Assembly: GCA_012960975.1 (NCBI GenBank)
Contig: DUAE01000033.1
Coordinates: 43,337 to 107,336, forward strand
Source of the DNA: Candidatus Poseidoniales archaeon
Lineage (GTDB): Archaea > Thermoplasmatota > Poseidoniia > Poseidoniales > Thalassarchaeaceae
Reading direction: 5' to 3'
Length of the DNA stretch: 64,000 nt
The notes under the pieces are model-generated. The model was given only the letters and a program-made list of their open reading frames with translations, did no database searches and was not told where the DNA came from. The position numbers were made by a program, and so were the translations under genes. Numbering within the stretch: the stretch's first letter is position 1; the number at the start of each line of letters is the position of its first letter. Below are positions 29,048 through 38,430 of this stretch, piece by piece.

Positions 29048-30334
29048 TTACTGAATTATCGAGTCAATAAACCACTCTGGGTCGAAGTTTAACAAATCCT
29101 CGTAGCCTTGCCCGACACCAGCGAGTACGATTGGTCTGCCTGTAGCATGAGCGATCGATAATGCTGCGCCACCCTTTGCATCTGTGTCTAATTTACAAAG
29201 CACTGCGCCATCAAAACTCAAAATTTTCTGGAACACAGTCGCTTGGGTTACGGCGTCATTTCCAGCCAGAGCATCTGCTACAAATAACACCAGATGGGGA
29301 CGGCAGACCCTGTGGACTTTTCGTAATTCTTCCATCAAATTAGTCTTGTTTTGCATCCGGCCGGCTGTATCAATGATTACAATGTCGTCACCCTTTGCCC
29401 TCGCACTTTCAATAGCATCACGAGCGATCGCTGCTGAATCTCCCCCTCGTTGACTACGAACACATCGAACGCCAAGGCGCTCGCTGTGAGCAGCAAGTTG
29501 GTCAATCGCCCCGGCACGGAATGTATCGGCAGCTGCAAGCACTACTGAATATCCCTCATTTGAGAGGCGGTGTGCAATTTTTGCAGTAGTTGTGGTCTTT
29601 CCTGTGCCGTTTACTCCAACAATCATTATCGAAACTGGGCCGCCGGCAGCGACGAATGCTTGGATGGTTTTGTCAAAATCCCAATAGCCGGCTTCCAATA
29701 ATCCGAGTAACGATTTACGGAGCGCTAAATCAACAACTTCCGTTAAAGATTGTTTCTTCGAAATTCGCGCTCCAATCAAATTCGCCCTCAAGGCAGCAAC
29801 TACCTCTTGTGTAGCAGAGTGCCCCATATCGGCGCTTAATAATTCAAATTCAAGGTCTTCAAGAATCTTGTCCAATACGGGGCTATTCTTGATTATTTGA
29901 CCTCCTCGAGAAACTTCTGATTCGCTTATATCTATATTGAAAGTAGCTGGCTCCACTGCTACTAGTTTCCTACCAGTCGTTGATTGCATTCTATCACGAA
30001 CTTTTGGTTTTAATTCTGTATCAACCAAGTTACCAAGTTCAACCGATGCTGCTCTTTCTGCCCGTTTTCTTTGCTTTTTACCCCCGGGCTGAGAAAATGG
30101 ATCGGGGACCAATTGTTCTTGAAAATCATCCCATCCCTCTTCGACTTTGGCTTGAAAATCTTCAAACCCAGGGGGTGGGGGTGGGGGTGCTGTCTGCTTT
30201 ATTTTCTCTATAGCCTCGAGTAATTTTCGTCGCTCAATAAGAGCCAGTTCTGCTTCAATTGAGCCTTCTTCCACAGCGATTTCTTCTTCTACCACATCTT
30301 TGGCTTGTTTTTTAAATCGATCAAATAATCCCAT
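29048..30334 (-). CDS. ftsY: Signal recognition particle receptor FtsY
   Basis: VGVNGTGKTTTTAKIA, AADTFRAGAIDQL, DTAGRMQNKTNLMEEL, CKLDTDAKGGAALSI. Confidence 0.96.
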   Translation of the reverse strand: MGLFDRFKKQAKDVVEEEIAVEEGSIEAELALIERRKLLEAIEKIKQTAPPPPPPGFEDFQAKVEEGWDDFQEQLVPDPFSQPGGKKQRKRAERAASVELGNLVDTELKPKVRDRMQSTTGRKLVAVEPATFNIDISESEVSRGGQIIKNSPVLDKILEDLEFELLSADMGHSATQEVVAALRANLIGARISKKQSLTEVVDLALRKSLLGLLEAGYWDFDKTIQAFVAAGGPVSIMIVGVNGTGKTTTTAKIAHRLSNEGYSVVLAAADTFRAGAIDQLAAHSERLGVRCVRSQRGGDSAAIARDAIESARAKGDDIVIIDTAGRMQNKTNLMEELRKVHRVCRPHLVLFVADALAGNDAVTQATVFQKILSFDGAVLCKLDTDAKGGAALSIAHATGRPIVLAGVGQGYEDLLNFDPEWFIDSIIQ

Positions 30335-30343
30335 TCACACACC

Positions 30344-30895
30344 TCAATCATCCAATGTAAACTCGGTGCCGCGCTTCCTCTTGCGCCGCTTGGGTTTCGA
30401 TTCGGTTGTTTTCGGCACCGCCTCGGTTGATGGAGGGGGTTCTTCGTTAGCATTACCGAACAATTCGGGTTCTGGACCTTGGAGTTCGGCGATTTGTTCA
30501 TTGAAAATATTTGCTAAATCTAGAGTTTCTTGCTCCAAATTATTGAATTCTTCTGTTAAATTTTCAATGAGGCGTGATAATTCCTCACCTCTTTCCGATA
30601 TTGTTTCAAACGCTTCTGAAAGAGTGTTTTCGGCCTGCACACGACTACCGATATCGATTACTACACCCGGATTTGATGGAATATCAACGATGATTTGTAC
30701 ACCAGAACCCAATGGAATCATCGCTCCTTTCGTCCCTTCTGGTGGAATTGCGGCCAATGTTTCGATGGTTTGTACTTGTTCAATACGGATTTGCTCCAAT
30801 CTGCCAATCTGTTGTTCAAGGGCTTCCATCCGCTTACGATTAGTGTCAACGGTTTGGGCAATTCGCTGTAGTTCGGCCCTGTCGGGTGTACTCAT
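30344..30895 (-). CDS. pfdA: Prefoldin alpha subunit
   Basis: Coiled coils flanking MIPLGSGVQIIVDIPSNPGVVIDIGSRVQAENT hairpins; directly upstream of ftsY as in many archaea. Confidence 0.85.
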   Translation of the reverse strand: MSTPDRAELQRIAQTVDTNRKRMEALEQQIGRLEQIRIEQVQTIETLAAIPPEGTKGAMIPLGSGVQIIVDIPSNPGVVIDIGSRVQAENTLSEAFETISERGEELSRLIENLTEEFNNLEQETLDLANIFNEQIAELQGPEPELFGNANEEPPPSTEAVPKTTESKPKRRKRKRGTEFTLDD

Positions 30896-31016
30896 TGAGC
30901 CATGGGGGGCGTAGGAGTGCAATGAAGCCGTCGCTTAGGCTAAGATTGTCTACGGTGATGTGAAATCGTCGCCAAAAGAAGCGGAGAAGAAGATGGGGTC
31001 TGAAAGGTGGATAAGA

Positions 31017-31946
31017 TTATTCGCCGTCCCAAATTCCTTCATTAATCATGAATTCCATGACTCTTTCAGAAACATTCGCTCTGTTTCCACCACGAACGCC
31101 CGTTGCAGATACTGCGAATACCTCTGGAGGTATGTTGTCAGCCTCGCGGAGTTCGTAGCCTACATTTCGGCCGTAAGAAATTGCTTCAATATCAGGCATA
31201 ACCCATGCCTCAACATCTTCGTCGGCGTACCTATGCTCAATCATCCTCTTGCGAACATCTGTTGAGAAGGGGTCTGAATCTGATACGGGAGTGTCTCGGA
31301 TACCAACAACTACTCTCTTGCCTTGGTCGAGTTCTCTCTGAATGAGCCATTCGTGCCCAACATGCAAGGGTTGCCAGCGACCTGGAAGAAGAGTTGCCTT
31401 GGGTTTCTCAAACAAGTGTGCTAGTTGCTTTACCATGTCGTCAACTGAATTGCCTTCACTACCACTAGAATTCAAAGTGATGTGTGCACACTTTGGTTCA
31501 TCGAAGGGATCGCTAATGCCTGTGAAACTGGATATCTCGCCGGTGCGAGCCTTTGCATAGAGGCCTTTCACATCTCTTTCCTCGCAAACTTCGAGAGAGG
31601 TTGAGATGTGTACCATTACTGCATTATCTGGGAGAATTTCTAGGATCTTCTCTCGCACGTCTTCGTAAGGAGTGATGAATGAACAAATAACATCTGTGTG
31701 CTTTGAGATCATATTCGCCATCTTAGCAATACCGAGAAGGTGTCTTTCTCGTCCTTCGCGACTAAAATCGTGGTTAGAGAAGAAGTCTCTTATCGTGTCG
31801 CCATCAAGCACTTCACAACCATATATGTCTGCCGCAGCCATAGCGATTGTCGTTTTTCCTGCTCCGGAAAGACCTGTAAACCAAACTACCTTGTTGCTCA
31901 TCATTACACCTTCTGGGACTGGGTCGAAATATGGCCTGTATTTCAT
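31017..31946 (-). CDS. APS kinase-like domain fused to C-terminal HxGH nucleotidyltransferase domain
   Basis: WFTGLSGAGKTTIA, DGDTIRD, CEERDVKGLYAKARTGEISSFTGISDPFDEP; then LLPGRWQPLHVGHEWLI and VSATGVRGG motifs. Confidence 0.9.
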   Translation of the reverse strand: MKYRPYFDPVPEGVMMSNKVVWFTGLSGAGKTTIAMAAADIYGCEVLDGDTIRDFFSNHDFSREGRERHLLGIAKMANMISKHTDVICSFITPYEDVREKILEILPDNAVMVHISTSLEVCEERDVKGLYAKARTGEISSFTGISDPFDEPKCAHITLNSSGSEGNSVDDMVKQLAHLFEKPKATLLPGRWQPLHVGHEWLIQRELDQGKRVVVGIRDTPVSDSDPFSTDVRKRMIEHRYADEDVEAWVMPDIEAISYGRNVGYELREADNIPPEVFAVSATGVRGGNRANVSERVMEFMINEGIWDGE

Positions 31947-32013
31947 TGCGACGGATGGTTGAGGTCTTTACTAAAGTGTGAATTCCTATATCTGAAGGAC
32001 GAGGGGGGGTTCT

Positions 32014-32907
32014 ATGGAGGCCGGGCAGCCAGTGGTTCCTGAAGTCGGTGCTTTTCTTCTAGGTGCACCCAAGGCAGGCACCACTTGGTTAGCAGATGCC
32101 CTTTCTCAACACCCAGGTATTTGTGTATCTAATCCTAAGGAGCCGAATATTGTAGCCACGCACAAAGGAACTTTTTCTAGAGACGATTCGCCACCGAACT
32201 GGAAGGCATATACTGGCTGTTTCGTAGAAAACGGAGTTCGAATAGATTGTTCGGTTCACGCATTGGCCTGCCCAATCGCTCCTCGGAGAATTAGTGAAAC
32301 TTGGCCTGATGCGAAATTGATTATTTCTCTACGGGAGCCGGTCAGTCGCACGGTTTCTCATTGGAATATGGCCATCAGCACAGAGGAAGATAAAGAAAAT
32401 AATTTGGATTGGAATGATTTTGAAGTGGCTTGGGCCGACTCTCATTTACAGTGTGATACGCTCTATGGTTCGTCCATCTCAAGGTGGTTGGAATTTTTTG
32501 ATTTGGATTCTATTTTGATTATTGATGCAAAGAGAATGAGGATGGAACCATTGAAGGTTTTGAAAGAAATTTGTGAGCACATTGGCGTCGATGATTATTC
32601 CTTTAATTTAGATATGGTACACAACACAAATACTGCTTCTGATCGGCGGCGCCCCACTCTATTCGGCCGCCTATTTCGTAGCCTTGCGAATTTATTACCT
32701 AATTTCGTAAAGAGACCTATTGTGAAGCGATTACAAAGAAAGGGCGTGGATGTATACAAAATACCAGTTCTATCTAGTAAAGCCCCTGAGAAGCGGGAAA
32801 TCACTGATGCGCAACGATTGATTCTGGCAGAAAAGGTGAATGAAGACCTTTTACTTTTGGAAAAATTGACTGGTTTTTCAAACCCCGATTGGCCGATTCA
32901 GTCCTGA
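32014..32907 (+). CDS. PAPS-dependent sulfotransferase
   Basis: GAPKAGTTWLADAL (5'-PSB loop) and WPDAKLIISLREPVSRTVSHW (3'-PB). Confidence 0.9.
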   Translation: MEAGQPVVPEVGAFLLGAPKAGTTWLADALSQHPGICVSNPKEPNIVATHKGTFSRDDSPPNWKAYTGCFVENGVRIDCSVHALACPIAPRRISETWPDAKLIISLREPVSRTVSHWNMAISTEEDKENNLDWNDFEVAWADSHLQCDTLYGSSISRWLEFFDLDSILIIDAKRMRMEPLKVLKEICEHIGVDDYSFNLDMVHNTNTASDRRRPTLFGRLFRSLANLLPNFVKRPIVKRLQRKGVDVYKIPVLSSKAPEKREITDAQRLILAEKVNEDLLLLEKLTGFSNPDWPIQS

Positions 32908-33710
32908 TGAGCTATCCATTGCTCGTTCCAACGTTCGTCTGCTGCGACCATGAAAAATGGGTTTAATATATTGTCAACTAAATCATAATCAAGCGTTTTA
33001 CCAGAAGGCCCTAACACACAACCTCCAGCACCGGTGACTACTGCGTGTGCTGCTGCTATATCCCAACAAGAAGTGGGCCCAAATCGAGGGTATAAGTCGG
33101 CATTACCTTCAGCTACAATACACGCCTTCAAAGAAGAACCCATTCTAATTAAGTCATAATTTCCGAGAGTTTTTGCAAAAGATTCGTCTTTCTCCCCTCT
33201 GTGTGATCCGCTTGCGACTAGCCTTATTGGGTTAGGGGGATTTGATGGGTTTACTCTCATCAAACCAGAACCATTTGGGCCCTGTCTTTCTGAAGGATGT
33301 AATGCTCCCCCCCACCAAGTAGTATTCGTCACAGGCGCATGAACAACCCCGAAAAGTGGTGACCAACGGTTACCGTTTTTCTTCATCAAGGCGATATTAA
33401 CCGTAAACATCCCATTCCGCTTGATAAATTCCTTTGTCCCATCGAGAGGATCGACCAACCAACAAGTGTTACTCGAAAGAGGGTCGCCTACATTACCTTC
33501 CTCCGAAACAATTGGGAAGTTGTTCAATGACTGTAATCCCTCGACAATGACGTTGTGCGCTGCGATGTCGGCTTCTGTCAAAGGTGAATTATCACTTTTA
33601 TTAGAAATTTCAAATCCTTCTGCGCGATTATATATTTCTAAAATCGCAAGCCCTGCATCTTCTGCAAGTTTGACAATAGAATCTGCGTCCAAGGGCGTCA
33701 CTCCGATCAA
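32898..33710 (-). CDS. cysQ: CysQ-like 3'(2'),5'-bisphosphate nucleotidase (inositol monophosphatase superfamily)
   Basis: DNSPLTEADIAAHNVI, PIVSEEG, WLVDPLDGTKEFI, CWDIAAAHAVVTGAGG. Confidence 0.9.
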   Translation of the reverse strand: MIGVTPLDADSIVKLAEDAGLAILEIYNRAEGFEISNKSDNSPLTEADIAAHNVIVEGLQSLNNFPIVSEEGNVGDPLSSNTCWLVDPLDGTKEFIKRNGMFTVNIALMKKNGNRWSPLFGVVHAPVTNTTWWGGALHPSERQGPNGSGLMRVNPSNPPNPIRLVASGSHRGEKDESFAKTLGNYDLIRMGSSLKACIVAEGNADLYPRFGPTSCWDIAAAHAVVTGAGGCVLGPSGKTLDYDLVDNILNPFFMVAADERWNEQWIAHQD

Positions 33711-34309
33711 AAATCTTGCATTTCATCAGCAGCAGTTTCAAGCTTTGTTCGTGCCTCTTCACTTAGATGATAGAGGAAGGGGTCTTCGTCCCCTACAATT
33801 TCTTTCCAAGAAGACATCGTTCTAGCCCAAATTTCCTGTTCCGAATTCCATTCTAACCAACGATCAACGAAATCGCAATGGCGTTGTATCTCATCATCAT
33901 CATCAGACATTTTTCTCAAAATTGTATTGGTTTGTGCAAGTAGCATACCAAATGGGGCGTTTACTTTGTATGTTGTAAATGGATTACGTTCTTGCACAAC
34001 CGTTAGGTGTTCGCGCCAAAGGCCGAATGTAACATCGTAAACCCAGCCAATTAACAGAACTATGGACAGGACCCCCAGACTAATTCCAATTAAACCAAGA
34101 TAAGTTGGTTGTATCCCGAATACCGGGTCCATCGCTTTGAATCTCCAACTCACTAATGGCCAGAGGAGGAGGGTAAGGGTTGTACACCAAAATCCCATTG
34201 AAATCAGGGTTTGGCTTTGTTGAATGCGCCAATATTGGCGCATGAAGGATTTCTTCAGCACAGCATCGCCTCTCATGATTCTGTTTTCACCGTTGCGCGT
34301 CCAGGTCAA
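33707..34309 (-). CDS. Two-TM membrane protein of unknown function
   Basis: 4-nt overlap with cysQ start; two hydrophobic helices then acidic helical domain. Confidence 0.65.
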   Translation of the reverse strand: MTWTRNGENRIMRGDAVLKKSFMRQYWRIQQSQTLISMGFWCTTLTLLLWPLVSWRFKAMDPVFGIQPTYLGLIGISLGVLSIVLLIGWVYDVTFGLWREHLTVVQERNPFTTYKVNAPFGMLLAQTNTILRKMSDDDDEIQRHCDFVDRWLEWNSEQEIWARTMSSWKEIVGDEDPFLYHLSEEARTKLETAADEMQDF

Positions 34310-34356
34310 GTGAAAGTTTGGTTAGATTACTCCTTAATCATTTCCAAAATGATTGG

Positions 34357-37300
34357 TTATTCCTGAATAATCTCTTGTTGCATTGGATGCTCTACGATCT
34401 CTTGCTCAACCGGTTTCCTTAGTTTCAAGTATCCAATTGTACCAATAATTGTGAACACAACGATTATCGCAACGATGAGTCCAGTCATTCCAATTGTAGA
34501 AGATGAGGTGCCTTCAGTTGATGGTTGAGAATTATTTTCCTCTTGTTGTTGTGGTGAAATGATTGTAAACGGTGTTGATGATTGATTCAATACTGAAACT
34601 TCTCCAATGCGATTGGTAATGGAAAGAACCCAAGGTTGACTCCAAGTCCCTTCTTCAAATCCTGTATTAATTAGGAGAGAGAGTCCAAGTTGGCCTTGTG
34701 AGGAAAGTTCTCCTACCACTGTAGTTTCTTGAATGAATGATGTTGCCCCCAACACTGTTAATGAAACATCCATTGGAAAGGTTCCATCAGTATTGCTGAT
34801 AATACAACTTACTAGGGTTGCAGTTGTATTCATTTGCAGTGATTGTGTCACTTCAGTACACTGAACATCCACGTTATATTCAATTGCAGAAGAAGCATCT
34901 ATCGTATTGGAATATTGTTCACATTCGGTACTATCAGTTGCGTCACAAACCAAAACCTGTACTTCAATTGAGTTATCCAATAATGAAGATAAAGAAACTT
35001 CAATCGCCCAATCTCCATCTTGAATAGAGTGATTATCAAGGAGGGTTGTACCTGCACTAGTAATCGTTACCAAACCTTCTCTAAAGCGGAATTGGTGTTG
35101 TCCGGAAACTGTTAGATTCAAATCATTTGAATCGAATTGCCATGAGCTAATATCTCCTGAAACAAGAGGGGCCAGTGGTATTATTTCAAACATTGAAGAA
35201 GTAATAACCGTTTGACTTGGGTTTCCATATCCATCGAAAAGGAATGCTGTAAGTTCATGAAATCCAATTTCCCAATCTGTTGTTTGCAATAGAACTGAAG
35301 ACATTCCTGTATTGATTGGGGAAATGGTTTGATTAGAAACTTGGGTGCCATTGAAAGAAGCAATAACATAGCCATTGATCATCTCGTTTTGGTCACTTGA
35401 CCATTCCAATTGTACAATCATATCACCTATCAATACGATTTCATCATGATTAATTGCTGTTATTACAGGTCCAGTCAGATCCACTAAACTAAAGGAATAA
35501 TCAACACCACTTTGGTATCCATCAACATCTTCAGCCATTTGTCCAGTTGTCTCTGAAATATCAACCTCTAATAGCCATGTCTTCAAATCATCACGGCTTG
35601 GAGTCCAATATGCTGTATAGGCATTTTTGTTTTCATCCCAACCAAGCCAAAGAGCCTCTGAATTTCCTTGTGAAGGCGTTAAGATGACCGATGCCGATAA
35701 ATCACTTCTATTATGCTGAGATGTAACCGAAAAAATGAATCCATCAACGTGCAATTCCCATGTGCTGGAATCTTCAAATACAGATATTACATTATGTGTA
35801 TTATTTGCTGCAGCCATCGTTATTGAAGTGACCGATGGGAAGGCAGGGCCGATTTCAAATGCATAGGCTTGCTCTACAAATAGCACATTGCCATGAGCAT
35901 CGACCAGTTCTAATGCAATATAATTTTGAGTTGTAGCTGTAGGGTTAAATCCTGTTGGATTGAAAGAAGCACCATACCTTCCTATGGTGGAAAAATAGAA
36001 TAACGAATTTGTTATTGCTGGTTTTGTACTATCGCCTTGATGAATCCAAGCTGAACCTGTCAGTGTTGTTTCACCAATAACATCTCCAACAGTAATTGCA
36101 AATGAATCTCCTACACGAATAGATTTTCCAATATTTTCTCCAATTCTATGATATATTGAATAGAGTTGGGGGGCGATATCATCAATCCACTGTACAGACA
36201 GATCTTTGAGAGTCACCTCATAGTTTTGCAAGTTAAATGGAATTGTATCTCCCGAGACTTGCAATGTGTATTGAGATAAACAAGATGATATGGCATTATA
36301 CCAATCATTACAAGTTGCAAATGCATATTGTGTTAGGCTTGATTTCAAATCAATATCATGTGTCCAAGACCAAGACATCTGAGGATGTTTAGCATCCAAT
36401 TGTACTGCCATAGTTGTTGAAATATTGAAAATTAGTTGATTCATTTCAACTCCATCTGTTCCAATCGTTCCACTACTCGGCCATGCATTGATTAATTGTT
36501 GAGTAGTGAACTCAATGTCAACTCCTCCTAATTCTGAATTCATAGCCCCAGTATAAACTGTTGAACTACCCAACATCACCTCAATTGTATCTGTGGCAGA
36601 ATTAATTGGCCAATCTATCCATATATTGAGAGATGATGTTGGAATTGCAAATGTTGGAATTGAAATGTTAACTGTGTGTGAATTAGAATTACTCACAATC
36701 GTAGCATTATCTGAATAACCAATTGATTGTGAAAGTGGACCCAAAAGTGTGCTTCCACCTAGCATAGTCATCTCAAGATTATTGAGAATATGTGCATCAT
36801 CCCAGAATAACGTATAGTCGCTCAATTCTGGAGAGTGTGTACCTGTACGATTGAATTGATAAGAAAATTGTACAGCAGTTAACCGCAGTAATATTTGGTG
36901 TGATAAATTGCCTATATTCCAATCACTCCAATCAGTAGAAGTATCTGTTGTTAAGCCAGAAATTGTGTATCTATATTTGAATATTAAACTTGAATTTACT
37001 GGAATTGTTGAAGTGTGATTTATCCATCCATCAATAATTTCTCCGCCATTTGGCGACCATGCATCGGTAATGAAAGAACCGTCATTCTCATCGACCTCGT
37101 TTGAAACTGTATAGCCTGCCCAAGTAGAGGAACTGTTGACTCCAGTTGAACCTGAAGAACCCGGCACCCCAGTTGAACCGGTTCCATATGGTTGGCCTCC
37201 ACTACCACCACTACCAGCTGAAACAGAAATAGTTCCTTGATTGTAATAATTGGAGACTTTGGTCATTATAGTAATACGGCCGCCGCCGCCGCCGCCGCCG

Positions 37301-38400
37301 CCATCTCCGCCATGGAAGAGACCGATGCAGGCACCTGAACAGAAACTAGGGGCACCATGCCCACCATCTCCGCCAACCGCTTCAATAATGCCACCTAAGT
37401 CGACATTTACTGTATTTGCTTTAATGAAAATTGAACCTCCACTTCCACCACCAGCACCTGAACCACCTGGTCCTGAGCCTCCTGAAATCGGATGGCCATT
37501 TGTACCATTCTCTCCATTGGATTGGATTGTTCCATTAACATCAATTTGTTCTGCAAATATTCGTATATATCCGCCGCCGTTTCCACCGCCTGCAGTTGGA
37601 TGATTTGGACTACTGACTGAACCGCCTTGTGAGCCCGGTTCGGTAGAATTTCCATAGGATGATCCGCCATTACTGGGGCCACCTCCACCACTGCCGCCAC
37701 TGCCGCCATGACCTGCGCCACCGCCGCCATCACTGTAGCCATTGATATTTGCAACAATTGAACCACCAGCACCAGTACCACCACTACTTATTGCGTTTGC
37801 AGAAATGGTTGTTCCAGCCGCAACAACCAGTATTCTAACGGTAATCGTTAGGTTTCCAGTAGCAGTTATTGAGCCACAAGTTTGGACCCCACAACTTAAA
37901 TTAAGAGTATCATAACTATGAGAACCTGACCATTGAACGGCATTTTGAATGGTAGTAGAGTTATTTCCTGACCCTGGCGGTCCTGCATTTGCATTGATTA
38001 GTTCAACGCCCGTTGTAGTTACAAATGTATTATTGAGTGTTCCGATCGTTTGAGCATTTGCCATATTATAATACATTGATTGAGTTGAAGAATGTGGTAA
38101 CACTTCTACTCCAACACTTGCATTGAGTAAGCGATGCCCTCCTTGATGAAGAAAAATAGCAGCACCCCCCATATCGGCCATTATTGTAGTGGTTGGTGAA
38201 CCACTGGAGAAAGTGTTGACATCAACGATTTGACTAACTTTTGATGAATTATCAAGTTCTAATAACTCTGATTCCATAAACAATGGAGAAATCGATGAAA
38301 TTATTAGAAGAATGCTCAAAAAAACAACTTCTCTTGTATATGCATTGTTTGCCATAATATGTGATATGATATGGCTCTTAATAGATTTTTTCGGAATCAC
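34357..38400 (-). CDS. Giant Gly-rich surface protein with signal/TM and C-terminal membrane anchor
   Basis: 1347 aa ORF; N-terminal hydrophobic segment, Gly-rich repeats (GGGGAGHGGSGGSGGGG..., DGGGGGGGGRITI), Ig-like C-terminal half, TM + KLRKP tail. Confidence 0.88.
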   Translation of the reverse strand: MIPKKSIKSHIISHIMANNAYTREVVFLSILLIISSISPLFMESELLELDNSSKVSQIVDVNTFSSGSPTTTIMADMGGAAIFLHQGGHRLLNASVGVEVLPHSSTQSMYYNMANAQTIGTLNNTFVTTTGVELINANAGPPGSGNNSTTIQNAVQWSGSHSYDTLNLSCGVQTCGSITATGNLTITVRILVVAAGTTISANAISSGGTGAGGSIVANINGYSDGGGGAGHGGSGGSGGGGPSNGGSSYGNSTEPGSQGGSVSSPNHPTAGGGNGGGYIRIFAEQIDVNGTIQSNGENGTNGHPISGGSGPGGSGAGGGSGGSIFIKANTVNVDLGGIIEAVGGDGGHGAPSFCSGACIGLFHGGDGGGGGGGGRITIMTKVSNYYNQGTISVSAGSGGSGGQPYGTGSTGVPGSSGSTGVNSSSTWAGYTVSNEVDENDGSFITDAWSPNGGEIIDGWINHTSTIPVNSSLIFKYRYTISGLTTDTSTDWSDWNIGNLSHQILLRLTAVQFSYQFNRTGTHSPELSDYTLFWDDAHILNNLEMTMLGGSTLLGPLSQSIGYSDNATIVSNSNSHTVNISIPTFAIPTSSLNIWIDWPINSATDTIEVMLGSSTVYTGAMNSELGGVDIEFTTQQLINAWPSSGTIGTDGVEMNQLIFNISTTMAVQLDAKHPQMSWSWTHDIDLKSSLTQYAFATCNDWYNAISSCLSQYTLQVSGDTIPFNLQNYEVTLKDLSVQWIDDIAPQLYSIYHRIGENIGKSIRVGDSFAITVGDVIGETTLTGSAWIHQGDSTKPAITNSLFYFSTIGRYGASFNPTGFNPTATTQNYIALELVDAHGNVLFVEQAYAFEIGPAFPSVTSITMAAANNTHNVISVFEDSSTWELHVDGFIFSVTSQHNRSDLSASVILTPSQGNSEALWLGWDENKNAYTAYWTPSRDDLKTWLLEVDISETTGQMAEDVDGYQSGVDYSFSLVDLTGPVITAINHDEIVLIGDMIVQLEWSSDQNEMINGYVIASFNGTQVSNQTISPINTGMSSVLLQTTDWEIGFHELTAFLFDGYGNPSQTVITSSMFEIIPLAPLVSGDISSWQFDSNDLNLTVSGQHQFRFREGLVTITSAGTTLLDNHSIQDGDWAIEVSLSSLLDNSIEVQVLVCDATDSTECEQYSNTIDASSAIEYNVDVQCTEVTQSLQMNTTATLVSCIISNTDGTFPMDVSLTVLGATSFIQETTVVGELSSQGQLGLSLLINTGFEEGTWSQPWVLSITNRIGEVSVLNQSSTPFTIISPQQQEENNSQPSTEGTSSSTIGMTGLIVAIIVVFTIIGTIGYLKLRKPVEQEIVEHPMQQEIIQE
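37279..37302 (-). repeat. (GCC/GGC)8 trinucleotide tract encoding eight consecutive glycines
   Basis: Directly read: gccgccgccgccgccgccgccgcc on + strand. Confidence 0.95.
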
Positions 38401-38430
38401 TCCTTTTTCACCTTGGGCGATGAAGGGTCA

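Noticed and set aside
37020-37784. ORFs opposite or out of frame in the Gly-rich surface gene (37250-37603 +, 37407-37784 -)
   Set aside because: GGN/CCN repeats keep several frames open; the 1347-aa frame has signal, anchor and domain logic and is clearly the real one.
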